Origin: PALSA-1006 sp963733265 | GTDB lineage: Bacteria > Pseudomonadota > Gammaproteobacteria > Burkholderiales > Gallionellaceae | Length of the DNA stretch: 64,000 bases | Assembly: GCA_963733265.1 (NCBI GenBank) | Contig: CAVTCF010000002.1 | Location: 620,001-684,000, forward strand | Reading direction: 5' to 3' | Translations under genes and position numbers: made by a program | The notes under the pieces: model-generated | Seen by the model: only the letters and a program-made list of their open reading frames with translations | What the model was told of the DNA's origin: nothing | Databases searched by the model: none | Shown: positions 42,329 through 52,352 of the stretch, one piece after another | Layout: every line of letters starts with the position of its first letter | Numbering within the stretch: the first letter of the stretch is position 1

Positions 42329-44704
42329 TTACCCGCCATCCCCAATTACTCTGTTATCTTTTTTGCTTAGCAGATACTGAATGAGTGAACGCAATTTAGC
42401 CGGACGCACCGGCTTGTTCAATAGTTGAATATTTTGTTCGCTCACCCGTTGCAAAACTTCGGGGGATGTGTCGCCACTGATTAAAATAAACAATGGGAGA
42501 GATTTGAAATGTATTTTTATCCAGTCATTTATCTCGATGCCGTCTCCATCCGGCAAACGGTAATCACTGATCACCAAGTCAAAATCCGCATTATCATGAA
42601 TAACTTTTACCTCATTGAACGATGATGCCAAAGTAACCCGACAGCCCCAGGATTCGATGATCCCCTGAGTACTTTTTCGAACCAGCGCGTCATCATCTAT
42701 CACCAACACGTTCAAATTCTCAACGCCAATCATTGCGGGTTGCTCGGGGGCAGAAATGACAGGGATGTTGGTCTTTACAAAATTATCTACCGGCGAAACG
42801 ACACGGGAAACCTCTACCGAGAAAGTTGATCCTTTACCGGGAGCGGACCTTAGCGAGACATGGTGTTTCAGCAGTTTCGCAATCCGGTCGACAATCGCCA
42901 ACCCCAGCCCCAGACCTTTGGAACGGTCTCTTTCGTTGTTAGCCAGTTGAATAAATTCCCGGAAAATCTTTTGCTGCTCGCCGACAGGGATACCGATACC
43001 GCTATCCCTGACCTCTATCCTCAGCCTGTCTCCGCGTTTGCGGCAAGCCACCAGAATTCTCCCTCCGATAGGGGTATAACGAATAGCATTGCCGATCAAG
43101 TTGATCAGCACGCGTTCCAATAAGATGGGGTCGCTGTTTATAACTTCAGCAGTCGGATTCACCTTCATGGATATTCCTTTTTGCTCTGCCAGCGGTGTGT
43201 AATCGCCTGCAAGCCGGTTGAGCAAAGTTCCAATTGAAAAAGGCGCGACATTTGCCGTAACCACACCGGCATCCAATTTGGAGATATCCAGTAACGCATC
43301 AAGCAAATTGGATAATGCATCCACAGACTCTTCCACTTTTGACACGATCTCGCGTTGTTCTTGTGTCGTCAATTTGGAGTGCAATTCACCGACAAACAAA
43401 CCCAGTGCATGCATGGGTTGGCGCAAATCATGGCTGGCAGATGCCAGAAAGCGGGTTTTATCGTAATTCGCATTCACTGCATCGTCTTTTTTCAGCCGCA
43501 ACTCGCGCGTTGCAGCCTCAATACGAACTTCGAGCTGCTCATTAAGTTGCTTCAATTTCAAATCGGCAAGTTTGCGCTCTGAAATATCAATACCGATACA
43601 CAGCATATAAAGGGGCTCGCCGTTTTTATCGTAAAGAGGTTTCTTAAAAGTTTGTACAGTCCGGTTTTCTTTAATTTCCGAGTTCCATACCTGTTGTTCT
43701 GAACTCATCATTTTGCGGCCTGCAAAAATTTTGCGATCTGATTCCAAAAAATATTGCATCTGTTCAGGCGGAAAAACGCGGCTACCATCTGTACCGGCTA
43801 TACTTGAGAACAATACCCCCCATTGCACTTCGCATGCACTATTCATCAGCGTAATTCGGCTTTGTGCATCTTTAATAAACAACGAAACAGGCATCATGTC
43901 GATGATGTTGTTCAATCGCTCCTCGCTGCTGCGAAGCTTCTCTGTCTGCCCTTCCAGTCTGGCTCTGTCTTCCTGCAAGCGCTTTGCCATCTCATTGATG
44001 CCTATCGCAAGCTCGCTCAATTCACTGATCCTGGGGATAGGCGAAATTCGTGCGTTCAAGCTTCCTTGACCTATACCCCGCACCATTTGGTTCAAGGCGT
44101 TGATCGGGTTAATGATGCGGCGGGAAACAACCACTACAAAGAATACAGTCAACCCGATTAGCACAATTGAAATTAACGAACTCACCTCCAGAACTTCCCA
44201 CTTTTCCTTTTGTGCACTTGTCTTGTTCATCTTGACGAACACAAAACCAAGCAATTTGCTTGCTCCTTTATCGGCAACCGCATCAAGTTCGCTCAGATCA
44301 ATTGCAAACGAAGCAATCGGCTCGCGTACCCAAAAATAATTACTCGTATCGCGTGCTACGCCGTAAAGTCCATGTTCCTGAATTACGCCCCGATCTTCAT
44401 CCGAGATCGATTCGCCCGCATAGGCGACAAGATGGCCGGACACGTTCTGAATCACGATGACTGCAACATCTTTCTGATTCAGTGCCGCGGTAGCCTCGTT
44501 CTGCAACTGTTCCATATTGCCTGAAAACAGGGCATATTCTCCGGATGAACCAATCTGCTTGGCCAGTAGTTCCGCCCGCTCGATCATGCCCGCTTCCACA
44601 GAACTGAAACGGGAATACAAAAAATATGCATCAAGCAATACGACTGCCAAAAACATCGGCAAAATCGCAAGCAGTAACGTTTGCTGGCGAATATTGGCAC
44701 GCAT
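42329..44704 (-). CDS. Hybrid sensor histidine kinase
   Basis: A 791-residue membrane kinase. Order: TM1 (about 8-30), a periplasmic sensing domain (about 31-175), TM2 (about 176-196), HAMP (about 197-250), a PAS domain (about 265-385, ending CIGIDISERK), a histidine phosphoacceptor domain with SASHDLRQPMHALGLFV, an ATPase domain (LIGNAIRYTPIGGRILVACR, then VRDSGIGIPVGEQQKIF and SKGLGLGLAIVDRIAKLL), and a receiver domain with the aspartate in DLVISDYRLPDGDGIEIND. The start overlaps the stop of the binding-protein gene (TAATG), so the kinase probably senses what that protein binds. No separate response regulator is next to it. Confidence 0.92.
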   Translation of the reverse strand: MRANIRQQTLLLAILPMFLAVVLLDAYFLYSRFSSVEAGMIERAELLAKQIGSSGEYALFSGNMEQLQNEATAALNQKDVAVIVIQNVSGHLVAYAGESISDEDRGVIQEHGLYGVARDTSNYFWVREPIASFAIDLSELDAVADKGASKLLGFVFVKMNKTSAQKEKWEVLEVSSLISIVLIGLTVFFVVVVSRRIINPINALNQMVRGIGQGSLNARISPIPRISELSELAIGINEMAKRLQEDRARLEGQTEKLRSSEERLNNIIDMMPVSLFIKDAQSRITLMNSACEVQWGVLFSSIAGTDGSRVFPPEQMQYFLESDRKIFAGRKMMSSEQQVWNSEIKENRTVQTFKKPLYDKNGEPLYMLCIGIDISERKLADLKLKQLNEQLEVRIEAATRELRLKKDDAVNANYDKTRFLASASHDLRQPMHALGLFVGELHSKLTTQEQREIVSKVEESVDALSNLLDALLDISKLDAGVVTANVAPFSIGTLLNRLAGDYTPLAEQKGISMKVNPTAEVINSDPILLERVLINLIGNAIRYTPIGGRILVACRKRGDRLRIEVRDSGIGIPVGEQQKIFREFIQLANNERDRSKGLGLGLAIVDRIAKLLKHHVSLRSAPGKGSTFSVEVSRVVSPVDNFVKTNIPVISAPEQPAMIGVENLNVLVIDDDALVRKSTQGIIESWGCRVTLASSFNEVKVIHDNADFDLVISDYRLPDGDGIEINDWIKIHFKSLPLFILISGDTSPEVLQRVSEQNIQLLNKPVRPAKLRSLIQYLLSKKDNRVIGDGG

Positions 44705-45621
44705 TATTCAGCCTCCTCTTTTGTATTGGCTGCAGATTTAATTTCCTGAGTTAGTACACTATTCTCTCTAACATGAATGCCCAGCGAATTGGCCACTTGC
44801 CGATTGATAGACACCTCAAATTCTCCCGGGTATTGGGGCGCAGGCAATACCCCGGCAGCAACAAATTGTCTGGACAACTCAACTGCCTGAGCCGCAAGCT
44901 GACTTGGCGTACTGAAAACGGCACATAGCGCACCAGCCCTGACATATCCCGGTGAAAATCCCGCCAGCGGAATTTTACTGCGGTATGTCGCGAGTAAAAT
45001 ATTTCTCATTGACAGGGAATTGTAAACTTCGGCATCGGGAATAGAGAGCAGTACATCACTATTTTCCAACACAGATTCAAGGTCACGGTACAAAGACGCC
45101 GGAGACTCGAGTTTCTGCTCAAAAAGTCCCAATTTTCTTTCGGCAATCACTTTGCGATAACCGGCCATATCCTGTGATGCTGAAAATAACAGTCCGATTT
45201 TTTTTGCCTCCGGCAGCACGGCAGCAATCATTGCAATTTGCCGCTTGATCGGCTGGTCCAGATAGATAGCCGAGATGTTATTTTTGTTTCCGCCCGAAGG
45301 TAAGTTGCGCAACAGTTTCTCGAAACCGGTCTTCGAAACAAGCACGCATAAAACAGGTGAATGACTATTGCCGGCGATTGCGGCCGCTTTAATTCCAACG
45401 GCAACAATTAAATCGGTATCTGCCTGAAGGGTTGCACTCTGGGTCACATCCGCCAATAATTTTTGCTGTTGCGCCTCCCTTATAAATGCCTGGGCAAACT
45501 CCTGATATGCGGCCCCCTCATCGGCCATTAACATGCTCACATGCAATGCTTCAGCCCGGGATGGGAATACCAGCATCCACAAGAAAGCAGCAACAATCAG
45601 ACATTTTATATCCTGTTTCAA
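44704..45621 (-). CDS. Periplasmic ABC-type substrate-binding protein
   Basis: A 305-residue protein with a signal peptide (CLIVAAFLWMLVFPSRAEAL). It resembles the ABC_sub_bind family (type 1 periplasmic binding fold): DLIVAVGIKAAAIAGNSHSP, VLCVLVSKTGFEKLLRN, KKIGLLFSASQDMAGYRKVI and PLAGFSPGYVRAGALCAVFS. No permease or ATPase gene accompanies it; it lies between a TonB-dependent receptor and a hybrid kinase. It may therefore act as a ligand-binding partner of the kinase rather than as a transport component. Ligand unknown. Confidence 0.85.
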   Translation of the reverse strand: MKQDIKCLIVAAFLWMLVFPSRAEALHVSMLMADEGAAYQEFAQAFIREAQQQKLLADVTQSATLQADTDLIVAVGIKAAAIAGNSHSPVLCVLVSKTGFEKLLRNLPSGGNKNNISAIYLDQPIKRQIAMIAAVLPEAKKIGLLFSASQDMAGYRKVIAERKLGLFEQKLESPASLYRDLESVLENSDVLLSIPDAEVYNSLSMRNILLATYRSKIPLAGFSPGYVRAGALCAVFSTPSQLAAQAVELSRQFVAAGVLPAPQYPGEFEVSINRQVANSLGIHVRENSVLTQEIKSAANTKEEAE

Positions 45622-45639
45622 GTTAAATTACTTTGAGCA

Positions 45640-47754
45640 CTAAAAATTGAGCGTAGCGGTCAGCCAACCGCGCCTGGTGAACACAACATTAACTTCAGCG
45701 TTAAGCGTGTCGTATTTCGTGTAAACATCCTGTGTTGCATTTTGTACAATGGCCGCGACTTCAACGCTGCGGCTATTTTCCAATTTGAAAGTTTTGGCCA
45801 AACGCATATCCAGCCTACTTATTTGGGATTCAGGCGTCACATCCGTAGACACATCCAACACACGCACCGGCGCTCTGAAATAATAACCGGCGCTCAATTG
45901 CCAACTGTCTGCGATACGTTGCGAAAGCAAGAGACTGCCGCTATTACTGTCTACCGTCTGAGGGAATAGACCAATAAATTGGCTTTGATAAAAGGCTTGG
46001 ACAGACCCCAAACCGGTATCTGCAACAGTGTTGTTCCATGACGTTGGCAAACTGGCCAAACCCATTGTGGCGCGTTGATAGGCATAATTTGCCGTCAAAG
46101 AACTATGCTTCTCATTCCAAAATAATTTTAAAGTCGCATCGAAGCCTTTAAAATCGGCATAACCCATATTTTTCCAACTGTTTACATTACAATTATTACC
46201 ATCCACACATTTGTCCACCAAAATCATGTCGTTCACGTGGTCGATATATGCCCGGGTATCCAAGGTCAACCCTAATGAAGGGAATTCGCCGATATACCCG
46301 ATTTCACGCGATATAATCTCCTCCGGTGCCAGCGGTGTCACAGGAGGGCCGTACGCGCCTCCAAATAAAGGAGTGCTGGCATCTATGTTGGCCTCCATCA
46401 TCGCCGGGCTACGCGTCGCGGTAGAAATGCCAATACGTAGCGTATGTAGCGGTGTAAGGTGGTAGTTGAGAGAAGCACGGGGCGAATTGCTTTGATACCC
46501 CATGCCGTCATCTTCAAACATCGTCCCCAGATTAAATATTGCTTTCGGGCTTATGCGCCACTCATCATGAGCAAAAATTCTCCATGACTTCAATTTTGGA
46601 GATGACTGCAAAAGAAGAGGATCGCTGGCATAGTCATACTCCGTATTTGCGCCCCAAACCAGGCGATTGTTTCCGCCTAATTGGTTCGTATTTTGCAACT
46701 CAAGTACATCACGCTGGCCATATACTGAATACTGCGTTGTTCCGCTCAAACTTCCATGCACAACTACACAGCCGGGACCAAATGGAGTCATGCACAGCAA
46801 CGGATCAAAGGTGTGGTCTTCCGTATGTGAATACGTCAGCTTGCTTTCGTTGTTTGCTGACCAGGTATGCAGCCAACTGAGTAGCTGGAAATCACTGTTG
46901 GCCGTGGTGTCGCGAAACAGGTTGTCAGTTCGGATATTACCGGCATCTTGGCCAGTAGTTTGAACAATACCCTTGCCGTACACACCGTTGCTGCTGCCCA
47001 GTTGCACATTAATACTGTCCGCGGCATTTGGATGATAGTTGCCACTGAAATTAGCGATGCGAGTTTGGTTGTGATCGTTCAAGTAGGTATTACTATAGCC
47101 GTTATCAGAACGATAACCAGCCGAAATACGATAATCAAATTGTTCTCCAATGCGGCTAATTTTAGCGGAAGCATCCGAAGCATTGCCGCCTGTTAGCGAC
47201 AATCTGCCGGCACCATTTTCCGATGAGACATCACGGGTAATAATGTTAATCACTCCATAAAAAGAGTTCGTGCCATGCGAGGCCGATGAAGGACCTCTCA
47301 CAACCTCAATTCGCTCGATATCATCAATCAGCAAAGGAAGATTGGCCCAGTTAACACCGCCAAGAGGAGGCATATAGACGCTGCGCCCATCAATCAAAAC
47401 CTGCATTTGGCGCGAGTATTGATCGGTTGAGTTGTGCAGTGAAAGTACCGGAGTGTTGCCATCGACATAGCCGACATACATGCCGGGTACCAGTTGCATC
47501 AATTCCGGCACAGTACGAAAACCCGATGCCTTAATCATGTCTCTATCTATAACCGTCATGGCACTGGGCGCTTCCGACAGCGGCTGAGACAGACGGGATG
47601 CGGTAAGCACAACCGGCATCTCCTGTAAAAAATCGTCTTCTGTAGATGTATTCGAAGGCGTGCTTTCTGCAGCGAGAACGGGCAACTCCAAGAACAGAAA
47701 CCAGGATGCAAGTATCAATATAATTGATGATTTAAAAAGTGTATTTATTAACAA
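45640..47754 (-). CDS. TonB-dependent outer-membrane receptor
   Basis: A 704-residue receptor. A signal peptide (about 1-28, ending LPVLAAES) precedes an N-terminal segment (EDDFLQEMPVVLTASRLSQP). The plug domain has SAMTVIDRDMIKASGFRTVP, LVPGMYVGYVDGNTPVLSLH, RQMQVLIDGRSVYMPPLGGV and IERIEVVRGPSSASHGTNSF. The beta-barrel extends to the aromatic C-terminus (RRGWLTATLNF). The ligand is unknown. It heads the unit with the binding protein and kinase downstream (18-bp gap), and is closely similar to the next receptor gene. Confidence 0.95.
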   Translation of the reverse strand: MLINTLFKSSIILILASWFLFLELPVLAAESTPSNTSTEDDFLQEMPVVLTASRLSQPLSEAPSAMTVIDRDMIKASGFRTVPELMQLVPGMYVGYVDGNTPVLSLHNSTDQYSRQMQVLIDGRSVYMPPLGGVNWANLPLLIDDIERIEVVRGPSSASHGTNSFYGVINIITRDVSSENGAGRLSLTGGNASDASAKISRIGEQFDYRISAGYRSDNGYSNTYLNDHNQTRIANFSGNYHPNAADSINVQLGSSNGVYGKGIVQTTGQDAGNIRTDNLFRDTTANSDFQLLSWLHTWSANNESKLTYSHTEDHTFDPLLCMTPFGPGCVVVHGSLSGTTQYSVYGQRDVLELQNTNQLGGNNRLVWGANTEYDYASDPLLLQSSPKLKSWRIFAHDEWRISPKAIFNLGTMFEDDGMGYQSNSPRASLNYHLTPLHTLRIGISTATRSPAMMEANIDASTPLFGGAYGPPVTPLAPEEIISREIGYIGEFPSLGLTLDTRAYIDHVNDMILVDKCVDGNNCNVNSWKNMGYADFKGFDATLKLFWNEKHSSLTANYAYQRATMGLASLPTSWNNTVADTGLGSVQAFYQSQFIGLFPQTVDSNSGSLLLSQRIADSWQLSAGYYFRAPVRVLDVSTDVTPESQISRLDMRLAKTFKLENSRSVEVAAIVQNATQDVYTKYDTLNAEVNVVFTRRGWLTATLNF

Positions 47755-47834
47755 TTATCGCTCATTTATTTACCCAAACATATTCTCATTAAATATCCAC
47801 ATCGAACTATCGTGAAAGAAAATATGAAGCTTCA

Positions 47835-49964
47835 TTAAAAATTAAACGTACCCGTCAACCAACTGCGTCTGGTGTATAAAACATTCGCCGACACATCGAC
47901 TGTACCGTAATTGGTATACCCATCCTGGGTTGCATTTTGCACCACTGCCGCCACTTCGGCTGTATGCTTCCCGTCATACTTAAAAGATTTACTCAAACGC
48001 AAATCCAGACGGTGCATAACAGTTTCAGGAGTGACGGGCGAAGAAACCAGTGTAGCCGCACTAACATTCCCCACACGCACCTGTTCCCGCCAATAATAGC
48101 CTGCGCTAAATTGCCAACTATCGATTAAGCGTTGCGACAATAAAAGGCTGGCACTATTTTTCGGAACTTCCTGGGAGAATGAGCCTGAAAGTTGGGATTG
48201 ATACCAGTATTGAATCAACGCCCCGGCGGATGAAAACTGACCTGTTGGATCTGGCAATGTGCTGAAATACAAAGTCGGATAACTACCAAGACTTACTGAG
48301 GCTTGCTGGTATACATAATTGGCAGATAACCAACTGTGATTTTCATCCCAGCGGTATTTGACCGTTGCCTCCACGCCCTGATAGTCCGCATCAAGCAGAT
48401 TTTTGAGACTATCGCCATAAGTTGGTGCAGCACCGACGTATTTGTCATAGGTGATCATGTCACTCACTTCTTCGTCGTATATTCGTCCATCCACAGTCAG
48501 CCCGAGCGAACGAAACTCTCCCGTGTAACCCACTTCTCGCGAGACAATTTTTTCCGGTGTTAGCGGTGAGGCCGATGCTACAAGTTTACTACCCAAAATC
48601 GTATTGTTTGCTGCCAAGAATTCTTCACCCATTGCGGGACTGCGTGTAGCGGTAGAGATACCTACACGCACCGTATGCTCGGGAGTCAGGTGGTAATTTA
48701 GCGAAATCTGTGGCGAATTGTTTTTATTACCCATGCCGTCGTCTTCATACATCGTTCCGATATTCAATATCGCCGCTTGGGTTATGCGCCATTCATCATG
48801 GACAAACACATTCCATGGACTTACTGAGTATGCCTGTCCCAAATACAAAGGATAATCGGCATAATCGCGGCGCGTTGCACCACCCCATACCAGGCGATTG
48901 CTGTCTACTAACTGATTTGTGTTCTGCAACTCCAACTCGTTGCGCTGACTATACGCGGATTGCCGGATAAAGCCCGGAGGATAAAATACCGGGGGCTTTC
49001 CTTGGCATGCGCTGGAGTCAATACAGAAGTGCGGATCATTTGAGTTGTGTGTAGTATGAGAATACGTTATTTTTGTTTCCTCATTTGCCAGCCAAAGATG
49101 TTGCCAGCTTACTTGCTGAAAATCGCTCTGGGATGTTGTATCTCGAAATGCATCTTCAGGACGACCGGCAATACCCATACCATATATACCATCGCTGTCT
49201 CCAATTTGTACCTCAATACTGTCCGCCGAAGTCGGGCGATAGTTACCGCGTAAATTTATCACATTCGTCTTATTGTGATCATCCAAAATTGCGTTATTCA
49301 AACCTTGATCGGAACGAGTGCCTGCAGAAATCCGATAATCAAAGTCCTGCCCTGCTCTGCCAAATCTGGCAGAAGCATCGGAAGCATATCCGACTGTCCC
49401 CGATACAGTGCCGCCATCCTGACTTTCCGCACCGCGCGTGATGATATTAATCACGCCAAAGAATGAATTTGAACCGTGTGACGAGGTTGAAGGCCCGCGC
49501 ACCACTTCGATACGTTCAATGTCTTCGACCAGCAAAGGAAGATCGGCCCAGCTTACCCCGCCAAATGGCGGCATATAAATGCTACGTCCATCGATCAATA
49601 TTTGCATACGGCGCGAGAATTGATCCGTTGCCCCGTTCAGGGTTACCACTGGATTATTGGCATCCTGAAAACCAACATACATGCCCGGCACCAATCGCAT
49701 CAGATCGGGAACAGTGCGCAATCCCGACGCCTTGATCATTTCACGGTCAATGACTGTCATTGCACTCGGTGCCTCCGACATTGGCTGAGATAGGCGGGAT
49801 GCAGTCAATACAATGGGCAATTCCTGAAAATAATAATCCGCTTCGGCAAGTACAGAGGGCGATGAAGATACGCTTTCAACGGCATCGGAAGTCGTCGCAA
49901 TAATCAGCAAGCCCAATCCAAGCGCATTTACACATGGAAAATTAATGAGTATTGTATTAGCCAA
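47835..49964 (-). CDS. TonB-dependent outer-membrane receptor (paralogue)
   Basis: A 709-residue receptor highly similar to its neighbour: ELPIVLTASRLSQPMSEAPS, AMTVIDREMIKASGLRTVPD, VLIDGRSIYMPPFGGVSW-type plug, IERIEVVRGPSTSSHGSNSF, and the same C-terminal ending (RRSWLTGTFNF). The barrels differ mainly in the long extracellular loops, such as CIDSSACQGKPPVFYPPGF. The pair arose by tandem duplication and may recognise related ligands. An 80-bp gap separates it from the next receptor; a promoter upstream of 49964 probably serves the group. Confidence 0.95.
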   Translation of the reverse strand: MANTILINFPCVNALGLGLLIIATTSDAVESVSSSPSVLAEADYYFQELPIVLTASRLSQPMSEAPSAMTVIDREMIKASGLRTVPDLMRLVPGMYVGFQDANNPVVTLNGATDQFSRRMQILIDGRSIYMPPFGGVSWADLPLLVEDIERIEVVRGPSTSSHGSNSFFGVINIITRGAESQDGGTVSGTVGYASDASARFGRAGQDFDYRISAGTRSDQGLNNAILDDHNKTNVINLRGNYRPTSADSIEVQIGDSDGIYGMGIAGRPEDAFRDTTSQSDFQQVSWQHLWLANEETKITYSHTTHNSNDPHFCIDSSACQGKPPVFYPPGFIRQSAYSQRNELELQNTNQLVDSNRLVWGGATRRDYADYPLYLGQAYSVSPWNVFVHDEWRITQAAILNIGTMYEDDGMGNKNNSPQISLNYHLTPEHTVRVGISTATRSPAMGEEFLAANNTILGSKLVASASPLTPEKIVSREVGYTGEFRSLGLTVDGRIYDEEVSDMITYDKYVGAAPTYGDSLKNLLDADYQGVEATVKYRWDENHSWLSANYVYQQASVSLGSYPTLYFSTLPDPTGQFSSAGALIQYWYQSQLSGSFSQEVPKNSASLLLSQRLIDSWQFSAGYYWREQVRVGNVSAATLVSSPVTPETVMHRLDLRLSKSFKYDGKHTAEVAAVVQNATQDGYTNYGTVDVSANVLYTRRSWLTGTFNF

Positions 49965-50136
49965 TTTGCTCTCATCTCACGGTACTAAAATATAATACAA
50001 GTTAAATTTCCTACAGCCCGTTTTTTTATATCGGGGTAACGACCAGCTTTGCCGCCTAGTTATAAACGCAAAAAACTTCTCATCGAATAATGTGTCTAGC
50101 CGCAAGATACATTAGAGAGTAGCATCGTGGCAAGAG

Positions 50137-52185
50137 TCAAACACGGAAGTGTTTGACGGACTCTTCCAACGAATGTGACAGTAGTTCAAGTCCTTCGACA
50201 GTTAATGAAATTTCCCTGACAGAAGCGCTGTTCTCTTCTGACATTTCAGCCACTTTTTCAACATTCACCGCAATTTCCCGCCCTGACAGACTTTGCTCTT
50301 GCATTGATTTTGATATGTCCGCCACACCATTCGATACCAGCAATGCGCCGTTATTGATTTCCACAATCGCAGCCCCGGCCTGCCGGGCCATAAGTGCGCC
50401 TGATTTTACCAGCTCGACTGCGGCCTCCATTTCAGCCACAGCCTCATTAGTACTGCCGGTGATCATTTCAGTCATTGAAGAGATTTCCTGGGTGGATTTG
50501 CTGGTTTTTTCGGCTAGCTTTCTGACTTCGTCAGCAACCACTGCAAATCCACGACCTTGCTCGCCGGCACGCGCTGCTTCAATTGCCGCATTGAGTGCCA
50601 ACAAGTTGGTTTGATCTGCAATCTCTTTAATCGATTTGACTATATTCTGAATTTGCTCTGATTTTGTACCTAAATCTTCGATAGTCGTTGCCGCATTCAT
50701 CACTGCCGTATTGATTTTTTCCATATCGACGACGACTTGTTGCACTACTTTACTGCCATCGCTCGCCAAAGAATTGGAGTTGTCGGAAACTTTTCGAAGA
50801 TCATTCGCGTTATTGGCGACTTGATCAACGCTGGCAGTCATGCTCTCGACTGCTGTAGCCATATTGGTTGCAGACGCTGACTGTGTTTGCGAACTTTCTC
50901 CAACCCTGCTCATAGTCGACGCAAGCTGTTTTGCACTCGTATCAATATTGCCGGAAACTGAACTGATCTGATCTATCACAGCACCGAGAAGCACCTTGGA
51001 TGACTGGACTGCACACATAATCTCGCCCATCTCGTCGCGACCGGCGACATCCACTTCGGTTGACATATCCCCGTTTACCAAGTCGGAAAGGTGACCTCTG
51101 ATCTCTGCAACGCGGTATGTCACAAAACGTGTAACTACCCATCCGATAAAGAAAAACAGTATCACTTGAAAAATAATTTGTCCCACGTTGAGCGCTATCA
51201 CGAACTGTTGGTGACTTTTAAAATCTTTTGTAATGTCAATTTCGATATCAGACACGCCGGCGACAGTTCCATCTTCAGAAGTGTGGCAAGTCAAACAATC
51301 CGTCTGGTGAAAATTATGCGAAAAAACATACGGTGTGACCGCACGATATATAGTTTGATCACCTCGCTGCTCGATTTCGTAAAAAGGTTTTTTGGTCGCA
51401 ATTACCTGACGCTGCACCTCGTCACGCACCTTCTCTTCGGGCAAACCTTCACCGAACTGTTTTACAACAGACTCTGCCCGGGCCAATTGCAAATTCACAA
51501 TATTTCCCGAACTCGCAATTTTCTTAACTAAAAGTGGACGCGAACCAGGCTGACTGATTTGCCCTGTTTCCATCAGCAAGTTTGCGCTATCAATGACCTC
51601 ATTGGCGACTGCAACTGCCCTTTCCTGCGTGGTATCGATCAAACGCGTTTTGACATGATCGGCCATATAAAACGTAGCCAAGCCTGCGACGATTAAAACC
51701 GCCGGTTGTAACAGCAGTTGCAGCTTATGTTGCAAGGAAAGTCTGCCAAACCAGTTCGCAATTGAGAAATGGGTAACGGGAGGTTTATCGGAACGATAAA
51801 GTGTTTCTACGTTTGCAATTTCTGCGCGGCTGGGTTTCTTGCGCAGAGAGATATAACCCACCACTGTACCACTTTTCAAAATCGGCGATATATTTGCCCT
51901 GACCCAATAATGATCGCCATTTTTGGCGCGATTCTTGATATAGCCTCGCCAGGGATGACCTTCACTAACCGTTTTCCAAAGATCTGCAAATGCCCATTCC
52001 GGCATATCCGGGTGGCGCACAATATTATGATTGCTGCCTATAAGTTCTTCACGGGAGAATCCGCTGATTTTTACAAAGGCATCGTTGGCATATGTAATCA
52101 CTCCCTTGGTATCGGTTTTCGATGCGAAAACTAAAGACTCGGAGTAGTCGATTTCTCTTTGGGTCACCGGTAAATTATTTTTCAT
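50137..52185 (-). CDS. Methyl-accepting chemotaxis protein with PAS domain and c-type heme site
   Basis: A 682-residue chemoreceptor. The N-terminus is an Aer-like PAS domain (DTKGVITYANDAFVKISGFS, then NIVRHPDMPEWAFADLWKTV), followed by TM1 (about 150-172). The periplasmic domain (about 173-330) resembles the Tll0287/DUF3365 type and contains QTDCLTCHTSEDGTV, a CxxCH heme-attachment motif. TM2 and HAMP follow, then the signalling hairpin (EIADQTNLLALNAAIEAARA, GEQGRGFAVVADEVRKLAEK). ATG 52185 has GGAGGG upstream. It follows the ccm operon, whose products would attach the heme. A 9-bp hairpin (50136-50157) overlaps the stop. Likely a redox or oxygen sensor for taxis. Confidence 0.9.
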   Translation of the reverse strand: MKNNLPVTQREIDYSESLVFASKTDTKGVITYANDAFVKISGFSREELIGSNHNIVRHPDMPEWAFADLWKTVSEGHPWRGYIKNRAKNGDHYWVRANISPILKSGTVVGYISLRKKPSRAEIANVETLYRSDKPPVTHFSIANWFGRLSLQHKLQLLLQPAVLIVAGLATFYMADHVKTRLIDTTQERAVAVANEVIDSANLLMETGQISQPGSRPLLVKKIASSGNIVNLQLARAESVVKQFGEGLPEEKVRDEVQRQVIATKKPFYEIEQRGDQTIYRAVTPYVFSHNFHQTDCLTCHTSEDGTVAGVSDIEIDITKDFKSHQQFVIALNVGQIIFQVILFFFIGWVVTRFVTYRVAEIRGHLSDLVNGDMSTEVDVAGRDEMGEIMCAVQSSKVLLGAVIDQISSVSGNIDTSAKQLASTMSRVGESSQTQSASATNMATAVESMTASVDQVANNANDLRKVSDNSNSLASDGSKVVQQVVVDMEKINTAVMNAATTIEDLGTKSEQIQNIVKSIKEIADQTNLLALNAAIEAARAGEQGRGFAVVADEVRKLAEKTSKSTQEISSMTEMITGSTNEAVAEMEAAVELVKSGALMARQAGAAIVEINNGALLVSNGVADISKSMQEQSLSGREIAVNVEKVAEMSEENSASVREISLTVEGLELLSHSLEESVKHFRV

Positions 52186-52301
52186 TAAACCCTCCAATAC
52201 CCTTTATGGCGTTGGTATCGTTTGTAAATATATCAAATACTACAATTCAATTATTCTTATGTTTTCCAATATTACCAAAGCATTTCAAAAGACCATAATG
52301 A

Positions 52302-52329
52302 AAACAGGCTCGTAATTACGAGCCTGTTT
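52302..52329. terminator. Terminator between ccmI and the chemoreceptor gene
   Basis: A perfect 14-bp inverted repeat (AAACAGGCTCGTAA and its complement, centred at 52315/52316) with A/T-rich ends, about 24 bp after the ccmI stop. It would end the ccm operon transcript, so the chemoreceptor likely has its own promoter in 52186-52301. Confidence 0.75.
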
Positions 52330-52352
52330 ACTTGTTTGGATTTCAAACTTTC

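Noticed and set aside
49965..50136. Cobalamin riboswitch upstream of the TonB receptors
   Set aside because: The region upstream of 49964 lacks the B12 box and conserved core, and there is no other sign of a riboswitch.
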